From: CAZFMJ01 sp964520045
Lineage (GTDB): Bacteria > Elusimicrobiota > Elusimicrobia > Elusimicrobiales > CAZFMJ01
Assembly: GCA_964520045.1 (NCBI GenBank)
Contig: CAZFMJ010000044.1
Span: forward strand, 1-22,883
Direction of reading: 5' to 3'
Length of the DNA stretch: 22,883 nucleotides
Made by a program: the position numbers and the translations under genes. Positions within the stretch are counted from its first letter, which is position 1. Each line of letters opens with the position of its first letter. This document shows, in pieces, positions 1 through 7,620 of this stretch. The notes under the pieces were generated by a model, which did no database searches, was not told the origin of the DNA, and worked only from the letters and a program-made list of their open reading frames with translations.

Positions 1-517
1 CGCTTTTTAGGCCTTTGAATGCCTTAAACGCAGGCGCAAGTTCGGCAAGAGTATCTCGGAGTTTGTCCGGCACAGTGTTGAATTCCACTCCGGCATAAAG
101 GTCTTCCGTGTTTTCGCGGAACACCACTATATCTATGTTTTCCTTGTAATTAAGCGGATTCTGCGGATATGCTTTGCACGGCCTCAGGCATATGTAGAGA
201 TCGAAAAGCTGGCGCATGCGCACGATGGGAGAGCGGTATACCAGTCCTTTTCCTTTTAATTCGGGGATCAGTTCCTGCTCGGCTGTTTTTACGGGTTTTG
301 AGGTTATGGCGCCGAACATGGAGGCGTCAACGCTTTTAAGCAGATCAATTGTGCGCTGGGGAAAAGCATCTCCCTCTTTGCGCCAGAATTCCCACCCTAT
401 GTCGCCGTGCTTATAATCCGCCTCAAAATTGACCGCATCAAGCACTATGCGCGTTGCTTCCATTACGTCTATGCCTACGCCGTCTCCCGGCAGCCATGCT
501 ATTTTGTATTTTGCCAT
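1..517 (-). CDS. Isocitrate/isopropylmalate-family dehydrogenase (partial)
   Basis: Cut by the left edge; about 172 N-terminal residues are present. The protein begins MAKYKIAWLPGDGVGIDV, the dinucleotide-binding start of the beta-decarboxylating dehydrogenases. It carries the SPIVRMRQLFDLYICLRP segment, with the arginines that bind the substrate carboxylates, and VFRENTEDLYAGVEF, typical of the NAD-type isocitrate dehydrogenase branch. The family oxidises and decarboxylates isocitrate (or 3-isopropylmalate), releasing CO2 and NAD(P)H in the cytoplasm. The start is ATG at 517, with GGAG about seven bases upstream. Its first 19 bases overlap the end of the carbonic-anhydrase-like gene, so translation is probably coupled. 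The isocitrate substrate is favoured by the RENTEDLYAG motif, but the missing C-terminus prevents a firm choice. Confidence 0.9.
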   Translation of the reverse strand, partial: MAKYKIAWLPGDGVGIDVMEATRIVLDAVNFEADYKHGDIGWEFWRKEGDAFPQRTIDLLKSVDASMFGAITSKPVKTAEQELIPELKGKGLVYRSPIVRMRQLFDLYICLRPCKAYPQNPLNYKENIDIVVFRENTEDLYAGVEFNTVPDKLRDTLAELAPAFKAFKGLKS

Positions 518-1104
518 ACGTTTCTCCGTTTTTTGTAATTCTCTTTTAGTAAATGTTTTTTTATCAAATAAAGTTTTCCGTCTGACAGACGGTAAAACAT
601 AGGCAGAACCTTTACCTTGGGATATTTCAAGCTCAGCCGACGAACCTCCGCCAGAAGGAAATCTATCTCATTATCTATCTCAAAAAGCGGTGCGTAAGTT
701 TCGAAATGCTCTACAGCTTTTTTATGGGTCCAACCCGCATTTTTTACGAGACCGGCCACAAACGCCGTGCGCCGCGCGGCCAGATTTACCATGCCACAGT
801 TATCGTGCGCTATCATGGCGATATGCTGTACGCCGCCGATGCCCACCGCATAGGAAATTTTAAACTCACTGTAGCGGATATTGCCGCCTCCGGTGCGTAG
901 GATATACGCAAAGTTGTCTGGCAGACGTAATTGTTTTCTGTTATCCATGCACATGCAGATAAGCAGTTTGTTGTTATCGTATTTCCCCAACGGTTGACCG
1001 TAATTATGATATTCCAGCAATCTGCCGAACGGCGTACGCCTTAAAACCTGCGGGATATCTGCGGGCAAACGCACAGGTTTTAAATATTTGGAATAATTTT
1101 TCAT
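499..1104 (-). CDS. Beta-carbonic-anhydrase-like protein
   Basis: 201 residues, the usual size of a small beta-class carbonic anhydrase, which interconverts CO2 and bicarbonate at a zinc site. The full signature is visible: CMDNR at residues 52-56 (zinc Cys52 with the Asp54/Arg56 dyad) and HDNC at 100-103 (zinc His100 and Cys103). The glycine-rich RTGGGNI at 70-76 replaces the usual RNAGN. The rest is divergent, and the C-terminus is basic (KKRRN). No signal peptide is seen. The stop lies 19 bases inside the following dehydrogenase gene, so the two form an operon; a CO2-producing enzyme next to a CO2-hydrating one makes sense metabolically. There is no Shine-Dalgarno sequence, and the predicted leader from the promoter at 1120-1148 is only about ten bases. 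Activity is inferred from the zinc ligands. Confidence 0.8.
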   Translation of the reverse strand: MKNYSKYLKPVRLPADIPQVLRRTPFGRLLEYHNYGQPLGKYDNNKLLICMCMDNRKQLRLPDNFAYILRTGGGNIRYSEFKISYAVGIGGVQHIAMIAHDNCGMVNLAARRTAFVAGLVKNAGWTHKKAVEHFETYAPLFEIDNEIDFLLAEVRRLSLKYPKVKVLPMFYRLSDGKLYLIKKHLLKENYKKRRNVWQNTK

Positions 1105-1119
1105 AAATTTATGAGAATC

Positions 1120-1148
1120 ATTACAATGTTAAACATGGCCCGCGTCAA
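1120..1148 (-). promoter_or_regulatory. Sigma70-type promoter for carbonic anhydrase-dehydrogenase operon
   Basis: Read on the minus strand, TTGACG (1148-1143) and TGTAAT (1125-1120) are separated by exactly 17 bases. The predicted transcript would start near 1113, leaving a very short untranslated leader before the ATG at 1104. This is a sequence match only. Confidence 0.55.
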
Positions 1149-1221
1149 AAAGCGGTCAGGATGAATGACAAGAGCATCAGCAATAAAATTGCCATGCTAA
1201 TCCGGCTCTTCCATTGTGGAT

Positions 1222-2154
1222 TCATTGTGCAGCCTCAAGATTTTTTTCCTTAATCGCCACAGAAGCCAAAATGGAAATCAAAAGAATTCCCGCCACCATA
1301 ACCAAAGAAGTCCCAATGGAAACTTTATAAATATTCACAAGGAGCATCTTCACCCCGATGCAGCACATGATAATAGAGATTCCCATCTTGAGGTACCTGA
1401 AGTATCCCATAATCCCCGACAGAAGAAAAAACAGCGATCGAAGCCCCATGATAGCAAACACGTTAGATGTGTATATGATAAAAGTATCGGTTGTAATCGC
1501 CAATATTGCCGGAATGGAATCTACGGCAAAAACAAGGTCCGATGCCTCTACCACTATAAGCGTTGCAAACAAGGGAGTGGCATGCCATAAAGCGCCACTA
1601 CCCACAACGAAGAAAGCATCTCCGGTATATTGTGTCTCAAAGGGGATAAAGCGTTTAAAGAGCATGAGCGCCCGATTTTTGCCCGGGTCTATATCCTGGT
1701 CCTGATGCCGCAGCATTTTGAACCCGGTAAATATCAAAAGTCCGCCGAATAAATAAATAATCCAGTGGAAAGCGTTGAGTAGCGCCGCTCCGGTGAAAAT
1801 AAGAACAAACCGCATTGCCACCGCTCCAAGAATACCCCAATGCAGAACTCTGGCTTGATAAAGCCGGGGAACATTGAAATAGGCAAAAATCATGATAAAG
1901 ACAAACATGTTGTCCACAGAAAGGGAGTATTCGATGATATACCCGGTCAGAAATTCCAGCGCTTTTTGAGATCCCAATCGTAGATAAACCCAGCCGCAGA
2001 ACAAAAGGGCCAGTATTGTCCATACTCCGCACCAGCCGGCGGCCTCCTTAATGGAGACATCGTGAGAGCGGCGGTTGAGCACCCCTAGGTCCATATATAA
2101 AGCTCCGGCTATCAGCGTGCCGAAGACAATCCACATCATCATTTGACTTTCCAT
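1222..2154 (-). CDS. TerC-family integral membrane protein (Alx/manganese-exporter type)
   Basis: About 310 residues with eight or nine hydrophobic segments. It has the paired acidic signatures of the TerC/Alx family: EYSLSVDNMFVF in the first half (around residues 76-87) and EASDLVFAVDSIPA in the second (around 203-216). Family members sit in the inner membrane; Alx and its relatives are linked to manganese export and others to tellurite or pH stress. The annotated start is ATG at 2154; a GTG nine bases upstream (2163) is an alternative, and neither has a clear Shine-Dalgarno sequence. It lies downstream of the DUF1232 gene on the same strand and probably shares its promoter. No manganese riboswitch was recognised upstream. 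The metal specificity is inferred. Confidence 0.9.
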   Translation of the reverse strand: MESQMMMWIVFGTLIAGALYMDLGVLNRRSHDVSIKEAAGWCGVWTILALLFCGWVYLRLGSQKALEFLTGYIIEYSLSVDNMFVFIMIFAYFNVPRLYQARVLHWGILGAVAMRFVLIFTGAALLNAFHWIIYLFGGLLIFTGFKMLRHQDQDIDPGKNRALMLFKRFIPFETQYTGDAFFVVGSGALWHATPLFATLIVVEASDLVFAVDSIPAILAITTDTFIIYTSNVFAIMGLRSLFFLLSGIMGYFRYLKMGISIIMCCIGVKMLLVNIYKVSIGTSLVMVAGILLISILASVAIKEKNLEAAQ

Positions 2155-2174
2155 GATTGCCACTAGAAATTAAA

Positions 2175-2291
2175 TCACTCTATACTAACATCTTTCGAAT
2201 AATACCTTGCGCCGCCCACTTGCCGGTTTTTCTTAGCCGGACAACGCATCAATCCGCAAAATGGAATAGTATCCTTAACACTCTCCTTCAT
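2175..2291 (-). CDS. Possible small protein between DUF1232 and TerC genes
   Basis: A 38-codon reading frame whose ATG overlaps the stop of the DUF1232 gene in an ATGA arrangement, and which ends 20 bases before the TerC start. The product starts MKESVKDTIPFCGLMRCPAK and has two cysteines and several basic residues. I do not recognise it. The ATGA junction and position suggest coupled translation, but a frame this short can arise by chance and it has no Shine-Dalgarno sequence of its own. Confidence 0.25.
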   Translation of the reverse strand: MKESVKDTIPFCGLMRCPAKKNRQVGGARYYSKDVSIE

Positions 2292-2848
2292 ACTGCGTCC
2301 TTATCAAAACGGCGGAGATGCCAGCCGCTTTTGGCAGCTTGTGAAAGTAAATCCGAAAAATTACCGCTACGTATGCGAGTCGCCTCATTCAGCAGTCTAT
2401 CCATGGCCGATGTTTCCTCTGGCAGAAGCTGCTTTACAATTTTGATCCAGCCATGGAGATTCTGGGGAATCGTTTCATCCTTAATAAAACGCTTAATCCC
2501 AGAACAATCAGCTTCAAACATTGTCCGTTGATAAACCTTGGCCACCAGATAGGCATCATCTATGTAGCCGAAAAAACCCATTTTCCTTTCCGGCAGTAAA
2601 TCTTCAGGATTGTGAATGTAAGCCATTATAAAACCGTGCAGACGCTTAATAGGCGAAAGGAATTTTGATTCGGTCGACCAGCCGCGTATCTGGCCGATCA
2701 TAGCAGGCATGGCCAGAATCATAGCGCGAAGCGGACGCTCATAATAGACAGCATCACGAGGTCCCACCAGTTTGCGGATGGTGGCGGTGAAAGGGTCATT
2801 GGGGTCGGTGGCCAGCAGTTTTAATTGTTTTTGCAAAGTGTTAAACAT
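2288..2848 (-). CDS. DUF1232 (YkvA-like) protein
   Basis: 186 residues from ATG 2848, which is preceded by a GGGGGT Shine-Dalgarno-like stretch. Longer in-frame starts would run through the promoter region and lack that signal. The middle carries the DUF1232 signature NPEDLLPERKMGFFGYIDDA (residues 80-99), seen in YkvA-like proteins whose biochemical role is unknown. The short hydrophobic stretch around residues 41-53 could associate with the membrane. It is the first gene of a unit that continues through a possible 38-codon frame into the TerC gene, so it probably belongs to the same stress or metal response. It faces the LysR regulator across an 88-base gap. Confidence 0.8.
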   Translation of the reverse strand: MFNTLQKQLKLLATDPNDPFTATIRKLVGPRDAVYYERPLRAMILAMPAMIGQIRGWSTESKFLSPIKRLHGFIMAYIHNPEDLLPERKMGFFGYIDDAYLVAKVYQRTMFEADCSGIKRFIKDETIPQNLHGWIKIVKQLLPEETSAMDRLLNEATRIRSGNFSDLLSQAAKSGWHLRRFDKDAV

Positions 2849-2872
2849 CAGATACCCCCGGACTTGATAAAA

Positions 2873-2901
2873 AGCATAGCAACAGCGTAGAGCTCTGTAA
2901 A
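2873..2901 (-). promoter_or_regulatory. Sigma70-type promoter for DUF1232-TerC unit
   Basis: On the minus strand TTTACA (2901-2896) and TATGCT (2878-2873) are 17 bases apart, 25 bases before the DUF1232 start. An imperfect -10 is typical of promoters that need an activator, which fits the adjacent LysR gene. Confidence 0.5.
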
Positions 2902-2903
2902 AT

Positions 2904-2924
2904 AGATAATTTAGTACAATATCT
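2904..2924. promoter_or_regulatory. Candidate LysR-regulator binding site
   Basis: Inverted repeat AGATA (2904-2908), 11 bases, TATCT (2920-2924). It lies directly upstream of the -35 of the divergent DUF1232-TerC promoter and just before the LysR start codon. LysR-type regulators usually bind imperfect dyads of this size at exactly such positions, repressing themselves and activating the divergent gene. The assignment is positional inference. Confidence 0.45.
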
Positions 2925-2936
2925 TTGTTTAAATCT

Positions 2937-3836
2937 ATGATTCCCATAAACTACCACCACCTGTACTATTTCTATATAATCGCCAAGGCAGGAACCATCA
3001 GCAAGGCCTGTGGAACCCTCCTTTTGGCGCAATCCACATTGAGCGCCCAGCTTAAGCAGTTGGAGACATCGCTGGGCCGCAAGCTCTTTGAAAGAAAAAA
3101 ACAGCGGCTTTTCCTGACAGATGATGGCCGATTGGTACTAGACTACGCTGAAAGCATTTTCGAAATGGGACTAGAACTTCAGGACGCTATCAGGGACAGA
3201 CCTCTGACCGGACGCATTGCGATCCAACTTGGGATACTAAACGGGACCCCGCGCACCTTCGGTCACGCGCTTTTAGAATGCCTGCTTAAGGATGCTGCTA
3301 TAGCCCACGTAACTGTTCAGGAGGGGATTCTCGGCGACCTTATGACAGGACTGAGTCAGCAAAAATTGGACGTGGTTCTTTCAGATGTGAGCATGCGGAG
3401 TCAGGATCAGGGAGAGTTTTTTAATCACTTTATTGGAAAAATTCCTGTCGTCTTGGCGGCAGCTCCGCGATTAGCAAATCGCTGCCGAAAAATCCCTGAT
3501 GACCTTACTGTCGTTCCTTTCATCCTACCCTCTTTGCCAAGTCAAGTCTACTATCAGGTTCAGGACGCTCTGGCTTTGTGGAATATCCGGCCATATGTGG
3601 TGGCAGAGGTTCAGGATGTTGAGCTGGCGCGTCGTCTGGCGATAGCCGGACACGGCATCACGCCTATGAACGAATATACCATCGCGGCAAGTCTGCCGTC
3701 CGGAGGGCTCAAGATAATCAGTTCCAGCCGCTCTTTAGGTATTTATGAATCCATTTATCTGGTCACCAGAAAAAGGAAGTGGCCTAACCCGTTGGTAGAA
3801 CGGTTAATCAAAAACTTCCGTGCATTATTCAATTAA
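2937..3836 (+). CDS. LysR-type transcriptional regulator, NhaR-like
   Basis: 299 residues from ATG 2937. The N-terminus INYHHLYYFYIIAKAGTISK followed by LLAQSTLSAQLKQLE is the winged helix-turn-helix and matches the NhaR subgroup (which starts INYNHLYYF). The rest is the co-inducer-binding domain, at the length of E. coli NhaR (301). NhaR activates a Na+/H+ antiporter and other genes in response to Na+/Li+ in enterics; the signal here is unknown. It is the only plus-strand gene in the left part and diverges from the DUF1232-TerC unit, which is therefore its likely target. An in-frame TTG at 2925 is a less likely start. A terminator follows about 140 bases downstream. Confidence 0.9.
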   Translation: MIPINYHHLYYFYIIAKAGTISKACGTLLLAQSTLSAQLKQLETSLGRKLFERKKQRLFLTDDGRLVLDYAESIFEMGLELQDAIRDRPLTGRIAIQLGILNGTPRTFGHALLECLLKDAAIAHVTVQEGILGDLMTGLSQQKLDVVLSDVSMRSQDQGEFFNHFIGKIPVVLAAAPRLANRCRKIPDDLTVVPFILPSLPSQVYYQVQDALALWNIRPYVVAEVQDVELARRLAIAGHGITPMNEYTIAASLPSGGLKIISSSRSLGIYESIYLVTRKRKWPNPLVERLIKNFRALFN

Positions 3837-3973
3837 ATTAACAGAGAGGTTTAACTTTCGGGTTTTGTCTTACAGCTGAAAAAGTCCTCCCGCTTCGGAT
3901 GGCACTGCAACGCATGTGTCCAATTCCGTAGTTTGAGAACGATGGGTTTGAAAAACACTACTACGTAAAAAGC

Positions 3974-4012
3974 AAAAGCGGAACCGCGTAATAAACACGG
4001 CTCCGCTTTTTT
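3974..4012. terminator. Bidirectional rho-independent terminator
   Basis: Arms AAAAGCGGAACCG (3974-3986) and CGGCTCCGCTTTT (3998-4010) pair at 12 of 13 positions around an 11-base loop, and a T-run follows on the plus strand. The A-run on the 5' side gives a U-run on the minus strand, so it can stop transcripts from both the LysR gene and the transposase remnant. The rest of 3837-4027 shows no gene. Confidence 0.8.
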
Positions 4013-4027
4013 ACTGGAATTTTTATT

Positions 4028-4342
4028 TCACATGCGAGTAAGAAGAGACATATTCACCATTGTTCTTGGTAGGTACATATATGCCACATCGCCGGCGCAC
4101 CGGTGCGCCAAAACACGGGAACTGCGCTCACCTGTGGCATAGCCGTAAAAAAGCACTTTTAACATCATCTGCGGATGATATGCAGCGCAGCCTATATCGC
4201 TATAGCGATTATATAATGCTTTAAGGTCAAGCTTTTCAACAACATCATTTACTACCTGCGCCAGATGTCCGGCCGGAATAAATTCGCGAAGAGATGGCGG
4301 TAACAGAAATTGTTGATTCTGGTCATAAGTTTTAAAGTGCAT
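4028..4342 (-). pseudogene. IS1182-family transposase, N-terminal fragment
   Basis: 104 codons beginning MHFKTYDQNQQFLLPPSLRE, the N-terminal domain (DUF772) of IS1182-family transposases, continuing through HPQMMLKVLFYGYATGERSS to VAYMYL (residue 91). A full-length enzyme is about 450 residues with a DDE catalytic core, none of which is present. The last 13 residues (PRTMVNMSLLTRM) do not fit the family and probably read into flanking DNA or a remnant of the element's far end, so the break is near 4069. It cannot be active. It marks the boundary between the regulator/TerC region and the nuclease operon. Confidence 0.85.
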
Positions 4343-4405
4343 GATATCTCCCTGAAACTATTTCCATACATTATATGTTTTCATGCACCTCGTTTTGGGA
4401 CAGCC
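4066..4405 (-). mobile_element. IS1182-family insertion sequence remnant
   Basis: The transposase fragment plus its upstream end. Read on the minus strand, the end begins about 4405 with GGCTGTCCCAAAACG, resembling an IS terminal repeat. I found no matching inverted repeat on the low-coordinate side (3837-4027), so the element has lost its 3' part. The limits are approximate. Bases 4406-4507, between it and the phosphatase gene, show no gene. Confidence 0.6.
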
Positions 4406-4507
4406 TCACGTTGCTTTGTTTCTTGATTATTTATTACTGCCCGCAAAACCGCGAAGACGCTGCCAGCTTAGCAGTGTGCGCGGCAGGTCGTGCCCGACAG
4501 GTAGAAA

Positions 4508-5299
4508 TTAAGAGTATTTGGCGAGTCGTTTTTTGATGATTTTCAGCATTCGCGGGTGTATCTTTCTGTTTGACGCCAGCGTCTGGAGTCCGTAGCCGGA
4601 GACGGCGGACCACGGCAGGCCATTAAAATCCGTTACTTTCCCCCCCGCCTCTTCCACGAGGAGTTTTCCTGCGGACACGTCCCACGGCTTTAAGTTGAAT
4701 TCCCAGAAACCGTCCACTCTGCCGGCCGCCGTCCATGCCATGTCCAAAGCCGCCGAACCGCACCTGCGCACGCCGTGGCATATTTTTATAAAATCCGAGT
4801 AAAAAGAGCAGTAGAAGTCCGCCCGCGTATATCTGTCGTAGGCGAACCCCGTCAAAAGCAGAGACTGCTCAAGCCTGTTTATGGAAGAGACATGTATTTT
4901 TCTGCCGTTCAGCGCGGCGCCTTTTCCTTTTACCGCAAGGAACATTTCATTCCTGAACGGATCGAATATCCCCGCAAGAAAAGGCCTGCCTTTTTTAAGC
5001 ATTCCTATGGAAACGCATGCGGTCGGGAAAGCGTGGGCGTAGTTGGTTGTGCCGTCCAGCGGGTCTATAACCCATAAGCAGGCGGAGCCGGTATTTTTAC
5101 TTTGGTTTTCCTCCGCCAGATAATCATGTCCGGGGAAGTTTTTCCGCAGTATTTTAAGTATGTTTGATTGGGATTGAATGTCCGCCTTTGTGACAAGGTC
5201 GGCTCTTCCCTTCAGCGCATACGATGTTTTACCGAAATATTTTTTCAGTATCAGTCCGGAGGAAGTAAGGCAGTGTTTTAAAATTCTAAGTTCTTTCAT
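4508..5299 (-). CDS. Inositol-monophosphatase-family phosphatase
   Basis: 263 residues from ATG 5299, standard for the family. Metal-site motifs are complete: LAEEN, WVIDPLDGTTNYAHAFP and WDVSAGKLLVEEAGG, which hold the Asp/Glu ligands for two or three Mg2+ ions in Li+-sensitive phosphatases. Substrates in the family include inositol-1-phosphate, 3'-phosphoadenosine 5'-phosphate and sugar phosphates, and the sequence does not tell them apart. It is the last gene of a three-gene operon: its start lies 14 bases inside the BadF-like gene, implying coupling. An upstream in-frame ATG at 5320 would add seven residues; neither start has a clear Shine-Dalgarno sequence. Next to a sugar-kinase-like protein, a role in sugar phosphate turnover is possible. 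Confidence 0.9.
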   Translation of the reverse strand: MKELRILKHCLTSSGLILKKYFGKTSYALKGRADLVTKADIQSQSNILKILRKNFPGHDYLAEENQSKNTGSACLWVIDPLDGTTNYAHAFPTACVSIGMLKKGRPFLAGIFDPFRNEMFLAVKGKGAALNGRKIHVSSINRLEQSLLLTGFAYDRYTRADFYCSFYSDFIKICHGVRRCGSAALDMAWTAAGRVDGFWEFNLKPWDVSAGKLLVEEAGGKVTDFNGLPWSAVSGYGLQTLASNRKIHPRMLKIIKKRLAKYS

Positions 5300-6104
5300 T
5301 TCGGAGTATTTTAAGGGCATGCCGCGCGGCGGCTTCGACCGGAGTCATGGACGGCGGAATAAATCTGAATTTCCCCGGTTTAAAGGTATGAATGAGCATT
5401 CCTGCGAATCCTTTTCTGAAAAAATCATTTTCCAGTATGCTTCCGCACCAGCTTATGTTTACCGGATATTTTAAGCCGAGTTTTTTTATAACCTCAACCG
5501 CAAAAAAACACAGGTGCATCTGCGCTCCGGCAATTATCATTTTTGCCGTGGTATCGCCGTTTTTGGCCTTTTTTATCACCGATTGCGCCAGCGAGGCCGT
5601 TTTGCGCGTGTCCGACGCAGTGTGTCCGGGCTTTTTTCCTTTTAAATTAAGATACTTAAGACCTATCCAGTAACCGGACCCCGGGTCTCCGGTCGATGGG
5701 CCCATGCCTCCTGCTTTCGCCGTGTTTCCTTTTGAGTCTTTTCCGAATGCCACAGAGCCGGTTCCGGCAAGAACTACAATGCCTGGTTTATCTCCGAGAG
5801 ACGCCCAGTAAGCTCCTTCCATATCAGATACTGTCTTTACCTTTCCGGTCCTTTCCGCAAGAGAATCCTGAAGAAACGGTTTCTTCCATTCTTTGGACCA
5901 TGCGCCTTTTGTGGATATTACGATAGAGACATCGGGAGGAGTTTTCCATTTTTTCAGGATCTTCAGCGTCATAGACGGCAGGGTGTGTATGGGCGAGGAA
6001 GCGAAAACGGTCTTTTTGACCGTTCTGCCCGACGAGTCAAGAGCGAGAATTCTTACCGACGTCCCCCCCCTGTCTATTCCCACCGCCGAGATTTTTCTTG
6101 TCAT
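5286..6104 (-). CDS. BadF/BadG/BcrA/BcrD-family ATPase, N-acetylglucosamine-kinase-like
   Basis: 272 residues of the ASKHA (actin-like) fold. Phosphate-1 loop GIDRGGTSVR at residues 9-18, candidate catalytic Asp94 in VSDMEGA, phosphate-2 loop VLAGTGSVAFG at 111-121, and GGMGPSTGDPGSGYWIG at 132-148. The last is the GD-x-GSGYWIG pattern of eukaryotic-type N-acetylglucosamine kinase and its bacterial relatives. The family also includes ATP-dependent activators of benzoyl-CoA or 2-hydroxyacyl-CoA enzymes, but those carry a cysteine-bound 4Fe-4S cluster that is not evident here, so a small-sugar kinase is favoured. It starts two bases after the nuclease stop and overlaps the phosphatase. The exact sugar is not determined; a GH84 N-acetylglucosaminidase gene in the same window makes GlcNAc plausible. 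Confidence 0.85.
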   Translation of the reverse strand: MTRKISAVGIDRGGTSVRILALDSSGRTVKKTVFASSPIHTLPSMTLKILKKWKTPPDVSIVISTKGAWSKEWKKPFLQDSLAERTGKVKTVSDMEGAYWASLGDKPGIVVLAGTGSVAFGKDSKGNTAKAGGMGPSTGDPGSGYWIGLKYLNLKGKKPGHTASDTRKTASLAQSVIKKAKNGDTTAKMIIAGAQMHLCFFAVEVIKKLGLKYPVNISWCGSILENDFFRKGFAGMLIHTFKPGKFRFIPPSMTPVEAAARHALKILRNERT

Positions 6105-6106
6105 AA

Positions 6107-7615
6107 TTAAAAATCAAAAGTTCCCTGTTTGGGAGTTTTTGGGTCTTCCTCTTTCGGAGACAAAGCCCTGTCTATGTGCACCATCGCGACGCAGTCGTCT
6201 TCATTGTATGCCAGCACTTTTTCTATGGCTTTGGAGTCGCCGGCGAGCCAGTCCCAGTAATATGTCATGGATTCCATCGCTCCGACGTCTTTCTGCCGCC
6301 AGCTGAAACCTAGCGCCGGAGCCGCCGATTTGAGGGAAAAACTGGGCGCCGGAAGGTAAAAGGCGCGCTTTACGCATTCTTTCAGGTCAACGCAGGACTG
6401 AAAAAGCTCATTGAAAGGCCCTTCCAAAACGGGATATTTTTTTGCCGTTTCCTTCATTTGATTTATTTCATAGGCCGTCCAGTGAAAAAGCCTTGCTTTT
6501 GAAAAATGCCCGATGTAATCCACAAAGTCCCGGAAAATTTTTTCTTCCTGTTTTGCGCCTTTGGCGAGAAATTTAACATATTTTTTTTCTTCCAGATCAT
6601 AGAGCCCTATGAGATAGGTATGCGGCGGCTCTTTCGGATGGATATCGTCGGAAGTCTCAAAATCAAAATAAAGATTGCGTTTTCCGCGCTCCGGAGCATA
6701 AGCGGCCGACGGTTTGGGAACAGGCTTCCCGGCGCAATAAGCCAAAGCATTATAATAGGCGTCGCCGCCGGGTGAATCCCCGAGCATTTCCCGCATGGCG
6801 TCAAGTCCGGCTGAGGTTATTCCGCTGATGTTGATTATGCCGGATGATTTCAGTTTGGCGCGCATATCAGGCCCCAGTCCTGCTATGAGCGCCAAATTGC
6901 CGGTTTCAAAGGCAAATTTATTGGCAAAAATACGCCATGGAGGATTAGAGGCTTTCGGCGGTCTGGCCGGGTCCGGAACGAACTCATTGTCTCTTATCTT
7001 TTTCCAGCAGGCTATTTTGGCGTCAAGCGCAGTCTCGGCTTGCCGGCTGGGCACGTCGGTCTGCAAATAATCCCTTAGCACTATAGTAAATTTTTCCGGA
7101 GTATAGCTCTGTATTCTGCCCAGCATGCGGTTGTAAAGAGCCCCCTGCAGATTGTGGTGGCTTTTTATTTCCCCCGCATATTTAAATTCCACCACCTTGT
7201 AATGATAATTTCCGAATACGGACGCGGCCGAGCCGTCTTTTACAAGCAGATCGGCGGTGCCGTAAGCGTTGTTTTCCAGATCCCATAGGTGGGCGTGGCG
7301 CAGAGCCGGTTTGCCGGAAGCCATAGCTTCCACCGCGGCTTTCAGTCCGTCAATCCCGTGCATGCCCGCAAGGTCCAGAGCGTCGGGATATCGGGATTTT
7401 ATCCATGTCTCTCTGAGTTTTTTTATGAAATCTGATTTTGCCTTATCATAGCGCGTATGTTCATTTACGGCTTCTTGTCTGGGCGCGTAAAAACTGCACC
7501 ACAATCCGAACGGATCGTTATCAAGAAGATAAAGAGCGGATGCCCGTAAATCTATTTTCGGGTCGGGCAGTCTTGAACAGGACGCCGCTTTTATTATTTC
7601 GTCAATCGAATACAT
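6107..7615 (-). CDS. TM0106-type RecB-like nuclease with DEDD exonuclease domain
   Basis: 502 residues, two nuclease domains. The N-terminal PD-(D/E)XK (RecB/Cas4-like) domain shows GTADLLV (Asp122), VVEFKYA (Glu143-x-Lys145) and a following helix with Gln157. A helix-hairpin-helix-like stretch follows at about 243-266 (LIAGLGPDMRAKLKSSGI). The C-terminal RNase_H_2-type 3'-5' exonuclease has YFDFET (Asp318, Glu320) and YNEDDCVA (Asp473/Asp474 region). This architecture matches the TM0106 family of putative nucleases, whose substrate is unknown. All catalytic residues appear intact. It is the first gene of the operon with the BadF-like and phosphatase genes, and starts just after a heptamer repeat element without a Shine-Dalgarno sequence. 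The link between a nuclease and sugar genes is unexplained. Confidence 0.85.
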   Translation of the reverse strand: MYSIDEIIKAASCSRLPDPKIDLRASALYLLDNDPFGLWCSFYAPRQEAVNEHTRYDKAKSDFIKKLRETWIKSRYPDALDLAGMHGIDGLKAAVEAMASGKPALRHAHLWDLENNAYGTADLLVKDGSAASVFGNYHYKVVEFKYAGEIKSHHNLQGALYNRMLGRIQSYTPEKFTIVLRDYLQTDVPSRQAETALDAKIACWKKIRDNEFVPDPARPPKASNPPWRIFANKFAFETGNLALIAGLGPDMRAKLKSSGIINISGITSAGLDAMREMLGDSPGGDAYYNALAYCAGKPVPKPSAAYAPERGKRNLYFDFETSDDIHPKEPPHTYLIGLYDLEEKKYVKFLAKGAKQEEKIFRDFVDYIGHFSKARLFHWTAYEINQMKETAKKYPVLEGPFNELFQSCVDLKECVKRAFYLPAPSFSLKSAAPALGFSWRQKDVGAMESMTYYWDWLAGDSKAIEKVLAYNEDDCVAMVHIDRALSPKEEDPKTPKQGTFDF

Positions 7616-7620
7616 AATAA

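Noticed and set aside
1145..1195. 16-residue hydrophobic minus-strand frame (MAILLLMLLSFILTAF)
   Set aside because: No convincing ribosome-binding site, overlaps the -35 of the carbonic anhydrase promoter, and too short to separate from chance.
2164..2290. Manganese (yybP-ykoY) riboswitch before the TerC gene
   Set aside because: I looked for the conserved loops and a terminator/antiterminator and found none; the gap is nearly filled by a small reading frame.
3837..4027. Right terminal inverted repeat of the IS1182 remnant
   Set aside because: No sequence matching the putative left end (GGCTGTCCCAAAACG) was found; only a terminator is present.
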